Below, piece by piece: positions 6,005 to 6,514 of a DNA stretch of 6,514 nt; within the stretch, counting starts at the first letter, position 1; each line of letters begins with the position of its first letter. The stretch is taken from positions 1 to 6,514 of the forward strand of contig DEAY01000339.1 in assembly GCA_002348345.1 (NCBI GenBank), in the 5' to 3' direction. A program made the translations under genes and the position numbers. The notes under the pieces were generated by a model. That model made no database searches. It was not told the DNA's origin and saw nothing but the letters and a program-made list of their open reading frames with translations. This DNA is from Verrucomicrobia bacterium UBA2970 (GTDB taxonomy: Bacteria; Verrucomicrobiota; Verrucomicrobiia; Limisphaerales; AAA164-E04).

Positions 6005-6514
6005 GTGATTGTGCGAGTGACACTCGAAATCGCCGTCGGCAAGGAGTTTGATTACCAGGTTCCGCTTGACCTCCGCCGGCTTGTGACGGTGGGTTCCAGG
6101 GTGAAGGTGCCCTTCGGACCCCGTCAATTGATGGGGGTGGTCACGGCACTGGTTGAAACCGGGAAGGTGACCAAGCTGCGAGATGTGGTCAGTGTGGTTG
6201 GAAAACAGAGTTTGGTCACTCCCAATATCCTATCGCTGGCTCGCTGGATGGCCGAATACTATTGTTGTCCCGTAGAAACCGCGCTCAAGAGTGTGTTGCC
6301 GGATTCGGTCCGCAAGGAACGCGAGGGGTGGAAGGAACGGCTTTTTGTTCGCGCCCTGTCCCTTGACGGGGGCCTCCCACCGCTCACCAAGCGCCAGGCA
6401 ACCGTATGGGCCATCGTCGAGCGCCATCGCGAGATTCCGTTGCAGTCTCTGATTCGAGAGGCCAAGACCAGCCCTGAAACCGTGCGTCGCTTGGAAGACA
6501 AGGGCCTTGTGGCC
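6005..6514 (+). CDS. priA: Primosomal protein N' (replication restart helicase PriA), N-terminal part
   Basis: The plus frame is open from a TGA at 5981-5983 to the end of the window, and 170 codons follow from GTG 6005. The product begins MIVRVTLEIAVGKEFDYQVP and continues with VGSRVKVPFGPRQLMGVV (29-46), which is the 3'-DNA-binding domain signature of PriA. Next come LARWMAEYYCCPVETALKSV and LP (78-99), then the linker winged-helix region with PLTKRQATVWAIVE (126-139) and SPETVRRLEDKGLV (156-169). PriA reloads the replicative helicase at stalled or repaired forks. The helicase motifs and zinc-binding cysteines would lie downstream of the window. There is no ATG. GTG 6005, 6011 and 6017 are all possible starts, and none has a Shine-Dalgarno. 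The pair C87-C88 replaces the residues more often seen after the YY. The gene is divergent from the transglycosylase gene. Confidence 0.95.
   Translation, partial: MIVRVTLEIAVGKEFDYQVPLDLRRLVTVGSRVKVPFGPRQLMGVVTALVETGKVTKLRDVVSVVGKQSLVTPNILSLARWMAEYYCCPVETALKSVLPDSVRKEREGWKERLFVRALSLDGGLPPLTKRQATVWAIVERHREIPLQSLIREAKTSPETVRRLEDKGLVA

Noticed and set aside
1..6514. Search for a novel defence, mobile or CRISPR-like system
   Set aside because: All sizeable real frames are assignable housekeeping or envelope genes. There are no transposase, integrase, toxin-antitoxin or regularly spaced repeat signatures.

Overview
The window looks like ordinary chromosome from a moderately GC-rich Gram-negative bacterium, most likely a member of the Verrucomicrobiota. 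That assignment is inference. It rests on a small lipoprotein and an exported-looking isochorismatase-like protein, both of types I associate with the Verrucomicrobiota/Planctomycetota, and on start codons that mostly lack a Shine-Dalgarno sequence. I see no insertion sequence, phage gene, CRISPR array, tRNA or rRNA, and no sign of a defence or mobile system.

Layout from left to right. Positions 1-877 (minus) hold an isochorismatase-family cysteine hydrolase that runs off the left edge. A 120-bp divergent gap separates it from a 128-residue lipoprotein at 998-1384 (plus). That gene converges on the N-terminal half of carbamoyl-phosphate synthase large subunit at 1398-2900 (minus). A perfect 21-bp palindrome holds both stop codons. 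After a 110-bp gap comes ruvB at 3011-4009 (minus), then a 132-bp gap packed with four consecutive stem-loops. Next are a lactonase-fold beta-propeller lipoprotein at 4142-5308 (minus) and, 35 bp further on, a membrane-anchored lytic transglycosylase at 5344-5898 (minus). A 106-bp divergent gap leads to the start of priA at 6005 (plus), which runs off the right edge.

The minus-strand genes therefore read transglycosylase, lactonase, ruvB, carB half. The first two are close enough to share a transcript and both act in the cell envelope. ruvB and carB are housekeeping genes with larger gaps, and no ruvA, ruvC, carA or pyr gene is next to them. priA and ruvB both serve replication-fork restart and recombination, but they are not in one operon here.

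The points most worth a second look are the carB gene that ends cleanly after about 500 codons, the palindrome shared by two convergent stop codons, and the stem-loop cluster whose G-U pairs favour the strand opposite to the flanking genes.
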